59,622 nt of DNA from contig CAMDRP010000008.1 in NCBI GenBank assembly GCA_945906965.1, forward strand, positions 1 to 59,622, read 5' to 3'. The position numbers and the translations under genes are program-made. The notes beneath the pieces are model-generated. The model ran no database searches. It saw nothing but the letters and a program-made list of their open reading frames with translations, and was not told the origin of the DNA. Shown here piece by piece: positions 28,006 through 39,369 of the stretch. This DNA is from Opitutus sp. GAS368 (GTDB lineage Bacteria; Verrucomicrobiota; Verrucomicrobiia; Opitutales; Opitutaceae). The first letter of the stretch is position 1. Each line of letters opens with the position of its first letter.

Positions 28006-30836
28006 GAGCGTTCCTCCCAAGCGATACTAGCTTCCGCGCCGCCGTGAAACAACTCGGCGAACTCATCTTGCTGCGCGTCGCGTCCTGTGAGTTCGCGCGG
28101 CGGCCAAAATTCAGCCGCCAGCACCGCCGAGACCACGCCGGTGGCGCACGCTTCAGCCGAAGCCTGCGTTTCCCGTGAAAAATCGTCCCACAAAATTACC
28201 GCGGTTTCACCGGCCGCTTTCGGTAAATTGAAATAACCGCACGCCACCGCGTCGCCCCAGATCGCCGCGACCGCCAGCCGGTAAAGCGGCAACTGCAAGT
28301 CCGTCCAAGCGCGCGATTTTCCTTCGGCATCGCTCATGCGCAACCACTCAGGCCGATCTAGATCATCCTCACACTCCGAGCGTAAATGCGCCGCGATAGG
28401 CTTACCCGAGGTATCGCCAGTTTTATAATCGAGCACGCGCACACGTCCATCGGCGTGGCGATCGATTCGATCGATTTTTCCTTTCACGACTAAGCCACCG
28501 ATCACCAACTCAATTTTCCACTCCACGTGCTCCGTGCGCCAGCCATCTGCCCGCTCGCGCGCCTCGACTTCGGCCGCCGCGCGCAGGCGTTGCCGCGCGG
28601 CTTCAAATTGCACCACGAGCGGCAAGGTGAGTTCCGCGCCGTAGCGCAAGCGCACGATCCGCTCGAATCGCTCGATCAAAAAATCACTGAGCTGCGTCGC
28701 CTCGACGCAATCGCGCAGCGCCGGCTCTTGGCCGAGTTGCTGCAACGCTTCGTGCATCAAAATCCCGAAATCCAGGGCGTTGAGTTCTGCTTTCTCGGGC
28801 TCCACGCGCGTCATGCGCAACACGTGTTTCAGATAAAACCGAAACGGGCACGCGAGCCAGTCGCGGAAAGCCGTCACCGACAACTGCGTCGGGGCCGCCG
28901 CCACCCTCGGGCGCAATTTCCACGCCCGCGCCCAAGGCGGACTCGGCCGCGCCGCTGCGATCGGCTGAAATAATTGCGTCACTCGCTCGGGTAAAACCGC
29001 ATCCGCGCAGCGCAACAACAGCCGCGAAGGCCGCAATGGATCGCCAGAGGCCGTGGTTTTGCCCAGTAAAATATCCAGTCGACCGTTCGTGCTCGTCCGT
29101 ACCGCCGCGATCGACGCAAGCAAGTACGCATCACACGCAAAACGCTCAGCATTGCGCTTCAAACCAAGACGTTCGCGCAGTGTTTCCGGCAAGAAAACGT
29201 CGCCCACGATCGCAGAGGGCACACGCCCGTCGTTCAACCCCGCGACCACCAGGTGGGGTGCGTCGTCCCAAAGTAGTTCCAGCCAACCAAGCAGATCGAT
29301 CGCGCCAACCGGCCGTTCGCTCGTGCGCACTTCATCCGCAAAGGCCCCCAGCGCGAGTTGCCAAGCCTCGGTCGCGGTTAACACCACCGCGCCACCGCGA
29401 GCCAGCGCCTGCTCGATCTCGCGCAGCTGCGCCATCCACGCCTCGGCGGATTCCGCGAGCACGCCCGCCGCCTCGAGTTCGCGGCCCGCGAAGAGCTCCA
29501 TCAACGCCGCGGCCGCGTTGCTCGGGAAACGGCCGCGCGTGAGCGTCGTCCGCAACTCCGCCAAGGCCGCCAGCGCCAGTTCGACTTCAGGAAATAATGC
29601 TGCCTGCGCCCGCGCCGCCGCCAGCGTCGGCGGTAAATGGTTCGCGCCTAATTGATCGAACTGGCGTAAAAATTTCGCCGCGGAAAAACGCCCATCGGCC
29701 CGCGCGCGGAGCCATTCTAAAATATCCGGACAGCGCGCCAAGGTCGTCACTGCCGCAAAATCCGGCACCGCGGCAAACTCCGCTAACGCCGCGAGCAGAG
29801 GATATAATCCATCGTGCCGCCGCGCCCGACCCTCAGGATTAAACGCTGCGATGCCCACGCGCGCGCAGCCTTTTTCCAAAAGCGGCAACAACTCAGGGTC
29901 GGCCACGCCGATGCCGAGCATGGTCTCCGGCTCGGGCGTTGCTTGCGCGAGCGCGGTGATCCACGCGACTTGTTCAGCGGGATCGGCGCACACGCGCACG
30001 CGCTCGCCGAATGCTACGATCGTCAACTCGCGCGCCGCCCACGCCGCCGCCTGCGGACGTCCCCAACTATCAAAATTGTCCGCCTCGGACTCCGGCGCGT
30101 AAACTACGACGTCCACGGGCAATGTAGCCGCGTGCGCCGCGAGCACGCGCAGAGCCAGTGGCAACGGATCGGGCGCACCGATCACCGCGATGCGCGCGAA
30201 ATCGCGCATGGGCGCCGGTGCGAGCGCCGCCGCGATGCGCGCGGCCTGCGCGTCGAGCAGACCGAGCTCGGCCAACCGCGCGGCGTGCCTCCGTTCGAGT
30301 TCGCCGAGTTCGCGCCAACGATCGAGCTCCGGACACGTTTCACCGGCGCGCGCCGCGACATCACCCAAGCGCCAACCGCCTTCAGCGAGCGTGGATTGGA
30401 GACGCGCCAACTCGCGCCCAAGGCCGAGCGCCCACGCGAAATCCCGCGCGGGCGGATCATGGGGCAACACCGCGCGCACCTCAGCCAAATCCACGGCGCG
30501 CAAGACTTCGGTCCAAGCGAGAAGCGATTCCAGGCGATTCGCCGTCGGGGTGCCGGGGGTGACCGCCTGCGTGACGAGCAATTCGGGCGTGACGACGCGG
30601 GGCGGAAACACGGCTTGGCCGCGCGTGGCCGCGTGTTCGGCGAGCGCCTCGCGCAAGCGACGTCCGGCTTGGCGCGTGGGCACGACGACGAGCCACGATG
30701 AGAGGTTCAACGGTCCCGCACCCGTCCATTCACGCGCGAGCCAAGCGACGGCCTGCGGCAGCAACGGCGCGGCCCAAGGCAAAAAATGACGGCGGACGTT
30801 GGCGGGAGGAGGCACCACAGCGGGAAGGTGCACCAT
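28002..30836 (-). CDS. AddB/RexB-like PD-(D/E)XK nuclease subunit
   Basis: Protein of 944 residues from the ATG at 30836; a TTG nine codons upstream is possible. The N-terminus has a degenerate helicase-like motif (VVVPTRQAGRRL) with no GKT Walker A, so it is probably an inactive helicase, as in RexB. The C-terminal nuclease domain is recognisable from ACPFRFYLKH, FGILMHEALQQL, IDRIDRHADGRVRVLDYKTGDT (in part) and a final aromatic region. The AddB iron-sulfur cluster needs one cysteine before and three after the nuclease core. The first is present in ACPFRFYL, but I do not see the C-terminal C-x2-C-x5-C triad, so the cluster is probably absent. It overlaps the AddA-like gene by four bases (ATGA). 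Confidence 0.9.
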   Translation of the reverse strand: MVHLPAVVPPPANVRRHFLPWAAPLLPQAVAWLAREWTGAGPLNLSSWLVVVPTRQAGRRLREALAEHAATRGQAVFPPRVVTPELLVTQAVTPGTPTANRLESLLAWTEVLRAVDLAEVRAVLPHDPPARDFAWALGLGRELARLQSTLAEGGWRLGDVAARAGETCPELDRWRELGELERRHAARLAELGLLDAQAARIAAALAPAPMRDFARIAVIGAPDPLPLALRVLAAHAATLPVDVVVYAPESEADNFDSWGRPQAAAWAARELTIVAFGERVRVCADPAEQVAWITALAQATPEPETMLGIGVADPELLPLLEKGCARVGIAAFNPEGRARRHDGLYPLLAALAEFAAVPDFAAVTTLARCPDILEWLRARADGRFSAAKFLRQFDQLGANHLPPTLAAARAQAALFPEVELALAALAELRTTLTRGRFPSNAAAALMELFAGRELEAAGVLAESAEAWMAQLREIEQALARGGAVVLTATEAWQLALGAFADEVRTSERPVGAIDLLGWLELLWDDAPHLVVAGLNDGRVPSAIVGDVFLPETLRERLGLKRNAERFACDAYLLASIAAVRTSTNGRLDILLGKTTASGDPLRPSRLLLRCADAVLPERVTQLFQPIAAARPSPPWARAWKLRPRVAAAPTQLSVTAFRDWLACPFRFYLKHVLRMTRVEPEKAELNALDFGILMHEALQQLGQEPALRDCVEATQLSDFLIERFERIVRLRYGAELTLPLVVQFEAARQRLRAAAEVEARERADGWRTEHVEWKIELVIGGLVVKGKIDRIDRHADGRVRVLDYKTGDTSGKPIAAHLRSECEDDLDRPEWLRMSDAEGKSRAWTDLQLPLYRLAVAAIWGDAVACGYFNLPKAAGETAVILWDDFSRETQASAEACATGVVSAVLAAEFWPPRELTGRDAQQDEFAELFHGGAEASIAWEERS

Positions 30837-30940
30837 GCACGTCGGGTGGCGCGCGAAGTTCAAACTCGTTCTGCGCGCGAGAGTTCAATTTTTAACTACG
30901 ACTGCGAGCGACGAGGCGAATACGGCGGCGGCGGCGATAA

Positions 30941-30976
30941 AAAATAAAAACCCGCGGCCGGAAGGCACGCGGGTTT
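30941..30976 (-). terminator. Intrinsic terminator of rpsT
   Basis: A perfect 9-bp stem AAACCCGCG/CGCGGGTTT (30948-30956 with 30968-30976) and an 11-nt loop. T-rich sequence (TTTTTATTTTTT) follows the stem on the minus strand, about 40 bp after the rpsT stop. The A-rich stretch on the other side could make it bidirectional. Confidence 0.85.
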
Positions 30977-31015
30977 AAAAAAAAGAGGAAAAAACGGGCA
31001 GACCGCCCGGTTAAC

Positions 31016-31276
31016 TTACTTGGCGAGCATGTACTTCGCGACGTGGGCCTTGGCGCGGCTGGCCGCGTTGCGGTGCACGACGCCGGACTTGATGGCTTTG
31101 TCCATGGCGGAAGCGTAAGAGGCGCCTGCGGCTTTGGCGGTGACGAGATCTTTGGCGACCACGGCGGCGTCGAACTTCTTGCGCAGCGTCTTGATGGTGG
31201 TCTTGACGCCACGGTTACGGGTCGTGAGGCGGACGGCCTTGCGGGCGGCTTTGATAGCGGATTTGGTATTGGCCAT
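31016..31276 (-). CDS. rpsT: 30S ribosomal protein S20
   Basis: Protein of 86 residues that binds 16S rRNA and assists 30S assembly. It begins MANTKSAIKAARKAVRLTTR and is a lysine/alanine-rich helical bundle, with the conserved SAMDKAIKSGVVHRNAASR block near the C-terminus. Length is normal for the family. It is a single-gene unit: its own terminator lies at 30941-30976, and an intergenic stretch of about 350 bp lies upstream. The leader contains an inverted repeat GCCCGCC/GGCGGGC (31314-31320 and 31342-31348), which could be part of autoregulation, as known for S20 in other bacteria; this is only a suggestion. There is no Shine-Dalgarno before the ATG. Codons end mostly in C, as expected for high expression. 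Confidence 0.97.
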   Translation of the reverse strand: MANTKSAIKAARKAVRLTTRNRGVKTTIKTLRKKFDAAVVAKDLVTAKAAGASYASAMDKAIKSGVVHRNAASRAKAHVAKYMLAK

Positions 31277-31629
31277 GGTCGTTAGAGAGATTTAGCCGGT
31301 CAAAGACTCAAACGCCCGCCAGAGAGTCAAGGGTTTTGTCGGGCGGGCACTGAGTCTTGCCCTATCAAAAGAGGACCGGCGCAGGAATTTAGAATGGAAA
31401 GGAGGCAGAGGTTATTTAGCAGCGGGCGCGAAGGAGCCGTTGATCTCGACGGTTTGGAGGTATTGCGACTAGACGCACCGCGTGTACCCAAAGCGGCAAG
31501 AACCCGAAATCGTAACTTCTGGCCAATAATAGGACCCCATCCATTACAACGCCCCTCGGCCATCACATCCTATTTTGCAAATGTGAACCGGGTTTAATAT
31601 GGCGGGTGGGTCGCGATTTGAAAAAATTT
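31277..31629. other. Intergenic region between rpsT and rnpB
   Basis: 353 bp with no gene I can support. The part near rpsT carries a 7-bp inverted repeat with a 21-nt loop (31314-31348). A minus-strand stretch at 31412-31465 could encode an isolated C-terminal-like peptide (SQYLQTVEINGSFAPAAK) just after an in-frame stop; I treat it as a possible gene remnant only. Confidence 0.5.
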
Positions 31630-32076
31630 AGCTTTGGGGCCGTTAAGCCGGATTCTGTGCCACGTCTTGCGACGCTTCGGCCGTCATTTCTCTCAACGTC
31701 CTTGCGGACGAGTCCCGCGCCCGGCACTTGCCCGACGATGGGATGCGGCATACCCGTGACTATCGGACGGGCCGCCCAGTCACCTATTTTGCCTTGCACC
31801 GGAAGGGGTTTGTCATGCCGCCCGCCTCGCGGCGGACGCGGTGGGCTCTTACCCCACCTTTTCACCCTTACCGAGCGGTTGCCCGCCCGGCGGTATATTC
31901 TCTGTGACACTTTCCGTCAGCGCGCTTTGAGACGCACTGCCTGTGCTCGCGGTGAAGCTGGCACAGCATCCTGCCCTACGGTGTCCGGACTTTCCTCTCC
32001 AAATTTCAAAACGGACGCGGCGTTTAACCGCGTCTTGGGATCAAAGAACTTGGAGCGACAGCCAGGCCCCAAAGCT
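31630..32076 (-). ncRNA. rnpB: RNase P RNA (bacterial class A type)
   Basis: Catalytic RNA of RNase P, which matures tRNA 5' ends. On the minus strand the 5' and 3' ends form a perfect 12-bp P1 helix (AGCTTTGGGGCC with GGCCCCAAAGCT). The conserved P-RNA landmarks are present in order: GAGGAAAGTCCGGAC near the 5' end, ACAGAGAATA, GGGTGAAAAGGTGGGGTAAGAG (in part), and near the 3' end GGCACAGAATCCGGCTTA. Length is about 447 nt, a little above the usual 350-420, consistent with extended peripheral helices. A run of six T residues follows 3 bases after P1. The 5' end coincides with the stop codon of the zinc-ribbon gene upstream, so its promoter must be inside that gene or the RNA is cut from a shared transcript. 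Confidence 0.97.
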
Positions 32077-32794
32077 AAGATTCCCAGTAAACGATACGTC
32101 CGCAGTTCTCGCAAGTCGCGAGTTGGTTAGGTCCAGCGGCGCCTTTGCCGCGCGCGGCGGTCTCGACTTCGTTGGAAACTTTCAAATGGCAACCACAGCA
32201 GGTACCACTACTCGTGGCCACGATCACCGGTTGTGTGCGCACCGCGATGCGATCGTAGAGCCGCCGCGCCGGCTCGGTCACGGGCTCACGCGCCAGATTA
32301 AAGGCCGCCTGCGCGTCCTTCAGCTCGGCCGCCAGACTAACCTCGCGCTCGCGCAAGGTTTTGATCCGCCCTTCATGGCCTGAGATATTGGCCTTCAAGA
32401 CCGCTTCGGCGGCGGCAAATTTCTTCCTCGCCTCGTCGAGACCATACATCAACTCGAGTTCTTGACCCTCAAATTCGCCGATCTGCTTCAAGGTCGTCTC
32501 GATCTCGTGGCCGAGCGCCTGATATTCTTCGTTTTTGCGCACCGAGAGCTGCTGCGTGCGGTATTTGGCGAGTTTGGTCTCCGCCGAGCCGATTTCGGTC
32601 TCTAGTAACTTCTTTTTGGTCTCAAGCTCGCGAATCTCGGTCCGCGCCGCCTCGATGGCCGCCTTTTCTGCCGCAATCTTAGCTTCGACGGCCGCTACGT
32701 CGCGGGGCACCGCCTTCAATTGCACCTCAATGCCCAGTTTTTTCGTGTCGCGATCCTGAAGAATGAGCAGCGTTTCGAGCAAAGGGCTGGGCAT
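32075..32794 (-). CDS. Coiled-coil protein with C4 zinc ribbon (zf-RING_7 / DUF164)
   Basis: Protein of 239 residues starting at the ATG at 32794 (MPSPLLETLLILQDRD). An in-frame extension upstream runs into the gyrB 5' region and shows no similarity. Residues about 20-190 form a long charged coiled coil (EAKIAAEKAAIEAARTEIRE and repeats). The C-terminus holds the zinc ribbon, with cysteines in CCGCH and CENCGRIVYW. Bacterial members are related to a flagellar chaperone-like fold seen in Helicobacter HP0958, but the general function is unsettled, and nucleic-acid binding is often suggested. The gene directly precedes rnpB, an arrangement I recall from other bacterial phyla, and its stop codon overlaps the rnpB 5' end. 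It is divergent from gyrB with 166 bp between the starts. Confidence 0.9.
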   Translation of the reverse strand: MPSPLLETLLILQDRDTKKLGIEVQLKAVPRDVAAVEAKIAAEKAAIEAARTEIRELETKKKLLETEIGSAETKLAKYRTQQLSVRKNEEYQALGHEIETTLKQIGEFEGQELELMYGLDEARKKFAAAEAVLKANISGHEGRIKTLREREVSLAAELKDAQAAFNLAREPVTEPARRLYDRIAVRTQPVIVATSSGTCCGCHLKVSNEVETAARGKGAAGPNQLATCENCGRIVYWES

Positions 32795-32912
32795 GGACGA
32801 GGTTCTTGCCGGTACCCCCATCCCGGTCAAACGAAAGGTTTCCTTTAAACGCAAAGGACCGCCCTTCCCAACCTCGTTTTTTCTCAAAAAAACCCTCGCG
32901 TATCCAACCTGA

Positions 32913-35513
<2,601 letters not shown>

Positions 35514-35568
35514 TCCGCGCCCCGCATCGGCCACCACCTAACGTTTATCGCTCATCGCCCCCTCTTCT

Positions 35569-38079
35569 GTGTACACCGCCAACGAAAAACTCTCCTCGGC
35601 CAACATCACCGACATCATGCAGTCAGCCTACATCGAGTACTCGATGTCGGTCATCATCTCGCGCGCCCTCCCCGACGCCCGCGATGGCCTGAAGCCCGTG
35701 CAACGCCGCGTTCTTTACGCGATGCTCCGCGAAGGACTGCTCCACAACCGCTCCTTCGACAAATGCGCCGGCGTCGTCGGTGAAGTCCTTAAAAATTACC
35801 ACCCACACGGCGATTCCTCCGTGTACGACACGCTCGTCCGCATGGCCCAACCTTGGGTCATGCGCTACCCGCTCATCGATCCGCAAGGCAACTTCGGCTC
35901 CGTGGACGGCGATCCACCCGCGGCGTACCGTTACACCGAGGCGCGCCTCAACGCGATCGCCGAAGACCTCCTTAAAGACATCGAGGAGGACACCGTGGAC
36001 TTCGTACCCAATTACAAAGAATCCACGACCGAGCCCACCGTGCTCCCGTCCGCCTTGCCGAATCTTTTGATGAACGGCTCGACCGGTATCGCTGTCGGCA
36101 TGACCACCAACATCCCGCCGCATAACATCGACGAGATCATCAACGCCACCTTCGCCATCATCGACAACCCCCGCATCTCCGTCGACGAACTCTGCGAGAT
36201 CGTGCGCGGGCCCGATTATCCCACCGGCGGCATCATCTCCGGCCGCGACGGCATCCTCTCCTACCTCAAGACCGGCAAGGGCATCGTGCGCACCCGCGGC
36301 AAAGCCCACACCGAGGAACTCAAGGGCGGCATGGAGCAGATCGTCATCACCGAGATTCCCTATAACGTAAACCGTAACACCTTGGTCCTGCGCATCGCCG
36401 AACTCGTCAGCGAAAAGGAAATCGACGGCATCCGCGACCTCCGCGACGAATCCGACGAGAATACCCGCATCGTCATCGAGCTCAAACGCGGCGAACAGGC
36501 CAAGGTTGTCATCAACCAGCTCTTCCAAAAAACCGCCCTCGAATCCTCCTTCGGCGTCACGCTCCTGGCTCTCGACAAGAAGCGCCCGAAGCAGATGAAC
36601 ATCAAGGAACTCATCGAGTGCTACATCGAGCACCGCCGCGACGTCGTCACCCGCCGCACCAAGTTCCGCCTCAAAGAAGCCGAAGACCGCGCTCACATCC
36701 TCGAAGGCTACATCATCGCCCTCGATAACCTCGACGACTTCGTCAAAATCATCCGCGCCTCCTCCAATCGCGAGGAAGCCAAACAACGCTTGATGGCGAA
36801 GTACCCGCTCTCCGAGCGCCAAACCGACGCCATCCTCGAGCTCCGCCTCTATCAACTCACCGGCCTGGAGCGCGGTAAGATCGAGGCCGAGTACCTCGAG
36901 CTCATGAAGCTCATCGCCGAACTCCGCGCCATCCTCGAGTCCGAGGCTGTGCTCATGGCTCTGATCAAAAAAGAACTCGGCGAGATGAAGGCGAAATACA
37001 CCTCGCCCCGTCGCACCGAGATCATCGGCTCCGCCGGCGAATTTCGCATGGAAGATGTCATCCCCAACGAAGGCTGCGTCATCACGGTCTCCCACTTGGG
37101 TTTCATCAAGCGCACGCCTGTCGCTGACTACCGCTCGCAGAAACGCGGCGGTAAAGGCGTCATCGGCGCCGAGACCTACGACGAGGATTTCGTGCAGAAT
37201 CTTTTCACCGCCTCGACCCACGATTACATCTTATTCCTGACCAGCATCGGCCAATGCCATGCCAAAAAGGCCTATGATGTCCCCGAGGGCACGCGCACCG
37301 CAAAAGGCAAATCCGTCGCCAGCTTCCTCCGTCTCGCGGAGGGCGAAAAGATCGCCGCGATGATCTGCGTCAAAGATTTCGCCGAAGATCGCTTCCTCGT
37401 CATGGCCACCAAGAGCGGCGTCATTAAGAAGAGCTCCCTCGCCGACTACGCCAACTGCACCCGCGACGGCGGGCTCATCGGCATCAACCTCGCCGACAAC
37501 GACACCGTCATCGGCACGGTCCTCACCACCGGCAACGACGAACTCATCCTCGTCTCCCACCAAGGCCTCGCCGTCCGCTTCCGCGAACGCGATCCCGAGA
37601 CGGGCGAGGAAAACTTCCGCGCCACGGGTCGCGCCACGGGCGGCGTCACGGGCATGCGCTTCAAGCTCGATAGCGACCACCTCGATGTCATCGAAGTCGT
37701 CGACCACACCGCCAAATTCCTCGTCGCCAGCGAAGCCGGTCTTGGCGTCCGCACGCGCTTCGAAGATTACCGCCTCATCAACCGTGGCGGCAGTGGCGTC
37801 TGGGCGATCGATCTACCCGAAGACGGTTCGATCAAACTCGCTGGCGCCCTCAGCGTCAAAGACACCGATGAAATCATGCTTCTCACCGCCAAGGGTCAGA
37901 GCGTGCGTTGTCCGGTTAATACGATCCGCGAAGTAAATCGCGGTGGCAAAGGCGTGAAGCTGCTGACGCTAGCCCCCGGCGACAAATTGCTGAGCGTCGC
38001 GCGCGTCGTCGAAAGCGCGGAAGAACTCGAAGCCGCCGCCGGCGGTGAAGAGGAAATTCCACCCACCGCGACGACTTAA
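35569..38079 (+). CDS. gyrA: DNA gyrase subunit A
   Basis: DNA-cleaving subunit of gyrase, 836 residues. I use the GTG at 35569, giving [20 protein letters not shown] right after the start; no ATG fits better. The catalytic tyrosine is Tyr122 in [10 protein letters not shown]. The quinolone-resistance-determining region reads [11 protein letters not shown], with Ser83 and Asp87 at exactly the E. coli positions, so the gyrase looks quinolone-sensitive. The C-terminal wrapping domain is present, with the GyrA-box QKRGGKG near residue 525 and six beta-pinwheel blades, marking this enzyme rather than the 4765-8749 pair as the supercoiling one. It follows gyrB by 55 bp and ends before an intrinsic terminator at 38127-38160. 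Confidence 0.98.
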   Translation: MYTANEKLSSANITDIMQSAYIEYSMSVIISRALPDARDGLKPVQRRVLYAMLREGLLHNRSFDKCAGVVGEVLKNYHPHGDSSVYDTLVRMAQPWVMRYPLIDPQGNFGSVDGDPPAAYRYTEARLNAIAEDLLKDIEEDTVDFVPNYKESTTEPTVLPSALPNLLMNGSTGIAVGMTTNIPPHNIDEIINATFAIIDNPRISVDELCEIVRGPDYPTGGIISGRDGILSYLKTGKGIVRTRGKAHTEELKGGMEQIVITEIPYNVNRNTLVLRIAELVSEKEIDGIRDLRDESDENTRIVIELKRGEQAKVVINQLFQKTALESSFGVTLLALDKKRPKQMNIKELIECYIEHRRDVVTRRTKFRLKEAEDRAHILEGYIIALDNLDDFVKIIRASSNREEAKQRLMAKYPLSERQTDAILELRLYQLTGLERGKIEAEYLELMKLIAELRAILESEAVLMALIKKELGEMKAKYTSPRRTEIIGSAGEFRMEDVIPNEGCVITVSHLGFIKRTPVADYRSQKRGGKGVIGAETYDEDFVQNLFTASTHDYILFLTSIGQCHAKKAYDVPEGTRTAKGKSVASFLRLAEGEKIAAMICVKDFAEDRFLVMATKSGVIKKSSLADYANCTRDGGLIGINLADNDTVIGTVLTTGNDELILVSHQGLAVRFRERDPETGEENFRATGRATGGVTGMRFKLDSDHLDVIEVVDHTAKFLVASEAGLGVRTRFEDYRLINRGGSGVWAIDLPEDGSIKLAGALSVKDTDEIMLLTAKGQSVRCPVNTIREVNRGGKGVKLLTLAPGDKLLSVARVVESAEELEAAAGGEEEIPPTATT

Positions 38080-38126
38080 TCCCCCCCTCGCAAAGCAATG
38101 CGGAGCACTTTGCTTCGTTATCACTC

Positions 38127-38160
38127 AAGGCGCCGGCTCATCCCGGCGCCTTTTTAATTT
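38127..38160 (+). terminator. Intrinsic terminator of gyrBA
   Basis: A perfect 10-bp stem AAGGCGCCGG/CCGGCGCCTT with a 6-nt loop, followed by TTTTAATTTTT, 47 bp after the gyrA stop. It may also serve the convergent gene ending at 38175. Confidence 0.9.
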
Positions 38161-38174
38161 TTAAGTCCGCCGAC

Positions 38175-38762
38175 TCAAAGCGGCTTCACGCGCAATTTTT
38201 TGCGCAACTCCGGGAAACTCATCCAAAATCCACCGAGCGCGGCCGGGGTGATCACCACTTTCGGCCCTTCCATCTCCGGGGTATAATAACTCTCCGAATT
38301 CGCCAGCTGCCAACGTTGCCCGTTTTCCAACGTGAAAACCTCGCGACCTTCCCAGCCCGTAAATTTTCCACGAATGCGGCTCTCCACCGCGAGATATTCC
38401 ACTTCGGTGCCCGGCGTGAGCATCACCTTGGCCTTCGCTAAAAATCCTGCTTCCGCCTTCTTCGCCTGCTTGGTCTCCGCCTTCGCCTGCTCCACGGCGC
38501 GTTCGGCCTGCGTCGCCCGCGTTTCCGCCGCGATCCGCGCCGCGGCGGCCGCTTCAGCTTCACGTCGCGCCGTCGCGAGCGCACCACTCTTGTAAGCCTC
38601 CACCAACGCATCGAGGCGCGTGCGCTCTTCGGGCGAAAGCTTCGCCAATCCGGCCGCAGAAAAATCCTCCGGCCGCACCGCCTGCGAAAATTTTTCCTGC
38701 GCGTAAAGTCCACCCGCCAATACGCTCATCATCAAAATCACCGCGCCGAGTTTTCGTTTCAT
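38175..38762 (-). CDS. Secreted coiled-coil protein of unknown function
   Basis: Protein of 195 residues from the ATG at 38762 (MKRKLGAVILMMSVLAGGLYAQ, a clear Sec signal peptide). A longer frame upstream runs antisense into the EIIA gene and is rejected. Residues about 50-125 are an Ala/Glu/Arg/Lys-rich helix suggesting a coiled coil (RREAEAAAAARIAAETRATQ). The C-terminal 75 residues are a compact beta-rich unit (GTEVEYLAVESRIRGKFTGW, then FPELRKKLRVKPL). I do not recognise the family; its likely place is the periplasm or outer envelope. It is convergent with gyrA and divergent from the EIIA gene (109 bp between the starts). Confidence 0.8.
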   Translation of the reverse strand: MKRKLGAVILMMSVLAGGLYAQEKFSQAVRPEDFSAAGLAKLSPEERTRLDALVEAYKSGALATARREAEAAAAARIAAETRATQAERAVEQAKAETKQAKKAEAGFLAKAKVMLTPGTEVEYLAVESRIRGKFTGWEGREVFTLENGQRWQLANSESYYTPEMEGPKVVITPAALGGFWMSFPELRKKLRVKPL

Positions 38763-38871
38763 GGGCGTTACGTGAAACCCGCCTCCTTCCACGTGCAACG
38801 CCATTTCCACCCTTGCCAACCCGTTTTCACGAGCCTGACTTGCGATAATCTCACTCGCTCCGATCGCTCGT

Positions 38872-39357
38872 ATGGCCGGCAAAATTTCCTCGCTCCTCTC
38901 CCCCTCGTGCATCGCGCTCGATGTCAAAAGCACCCAGCGCACTGCCGCGCTCCATGAGGTCGCCAAGCTGCTCACCGATCATCCTGCCGTGACCAATTTC
39001 GACGGTTTCTACCGCGAACTGCTCGCCCGTGATCGCCTCGAGACCACGTGCATCGGCCATGCTGTCTCCTTGCCCCACGCCCGCACCGAGCACGTCAAAT
39101 CCATCGCCCTCGCCGTCGGTCGCAGCACTTCCTTTATCCACTGCGGCGAGGGTGCCGATGAACAGGTCCGCCTCATCTTCATGCTCGGCACGCCCAAGAC
39201 CAATCCCGCCGACTACCTCGCGATCGTGAGCGCCCTGTGTAAATTGCTCAAACACGAGAGCAACCGCACCGCCTTCCTCACCGCCGCTACGCCCGAGGAA
39301 TTTATCGCCGCCATCGCCGCCGCCGAAGAACGCCTCCTCGTCACCACCTCTGTTTAA
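38872..39357 (+). CDS. PTS EIIA domain protein (fructose/nitrogen type)
   Basis: Stand-alone EIIA of the PTS_EIIA_2 family, 161 residues. The phospho-accepting histidine is His69 in GHAVSLPHAR, the family signature, with the supporting His63. The rest matches the fold (IALAVGRSTSF, VRLIFMLGTP, LKHESNRTAFLTAATPEEF). No EIIB/EIIC permease, HPr or enzyme I gene is nearby, so a regulatory PtsN-like role is more likely than sugar uptake. The CorA gene begins 12 bp after its stop, so the two are very probably one operon. The ATG at 38872 has no Shine-Dalgarno. Confidence 0.9.
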   Translation: MAGKISSLLSPSCIALDVKSTQRTAALHEVAKLLTDHPAVTNFDGFYRELLARDRLETTCIGHAVSLPHARTEHVKSIALAVGRSTSFIHCGEGADEQVRLIFMLGTPKTNPADYLAIVSALCKLLKHESNRTAFLTAATPEEFIAAIAAAEERLLVTTSV

Positions 39358-39369
39358 CCTCCCCGGCCC

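Noticed and set aside
24838-30836. AddAB-like genes as an anti-phage system
   Set aside because: The motif set and gene overlap fit the general recombination-repair enzyme; no defence gene is adjacent.
31412-31465. Short peptide-like stretch SQYLQTVEINGSFAPAAK between rpsT and rnpB
   Set aside because: Only 17-18 codons after an in-frame stop and no start; could be a gene remnant but cannot be supported.
31277-31629. Possible tRNA or other structured RNA near rnpB
   Set aside because: No TpsiC-arm consensus or acceptor pairing was found; only a simple inverted repeat near rpsT.
35623-37221. 532-codon open frame antisense to gyrA
   Set aside because: Same artefact as over gyrB: composition-driven, no recognisable domain, and gyrA is certain.
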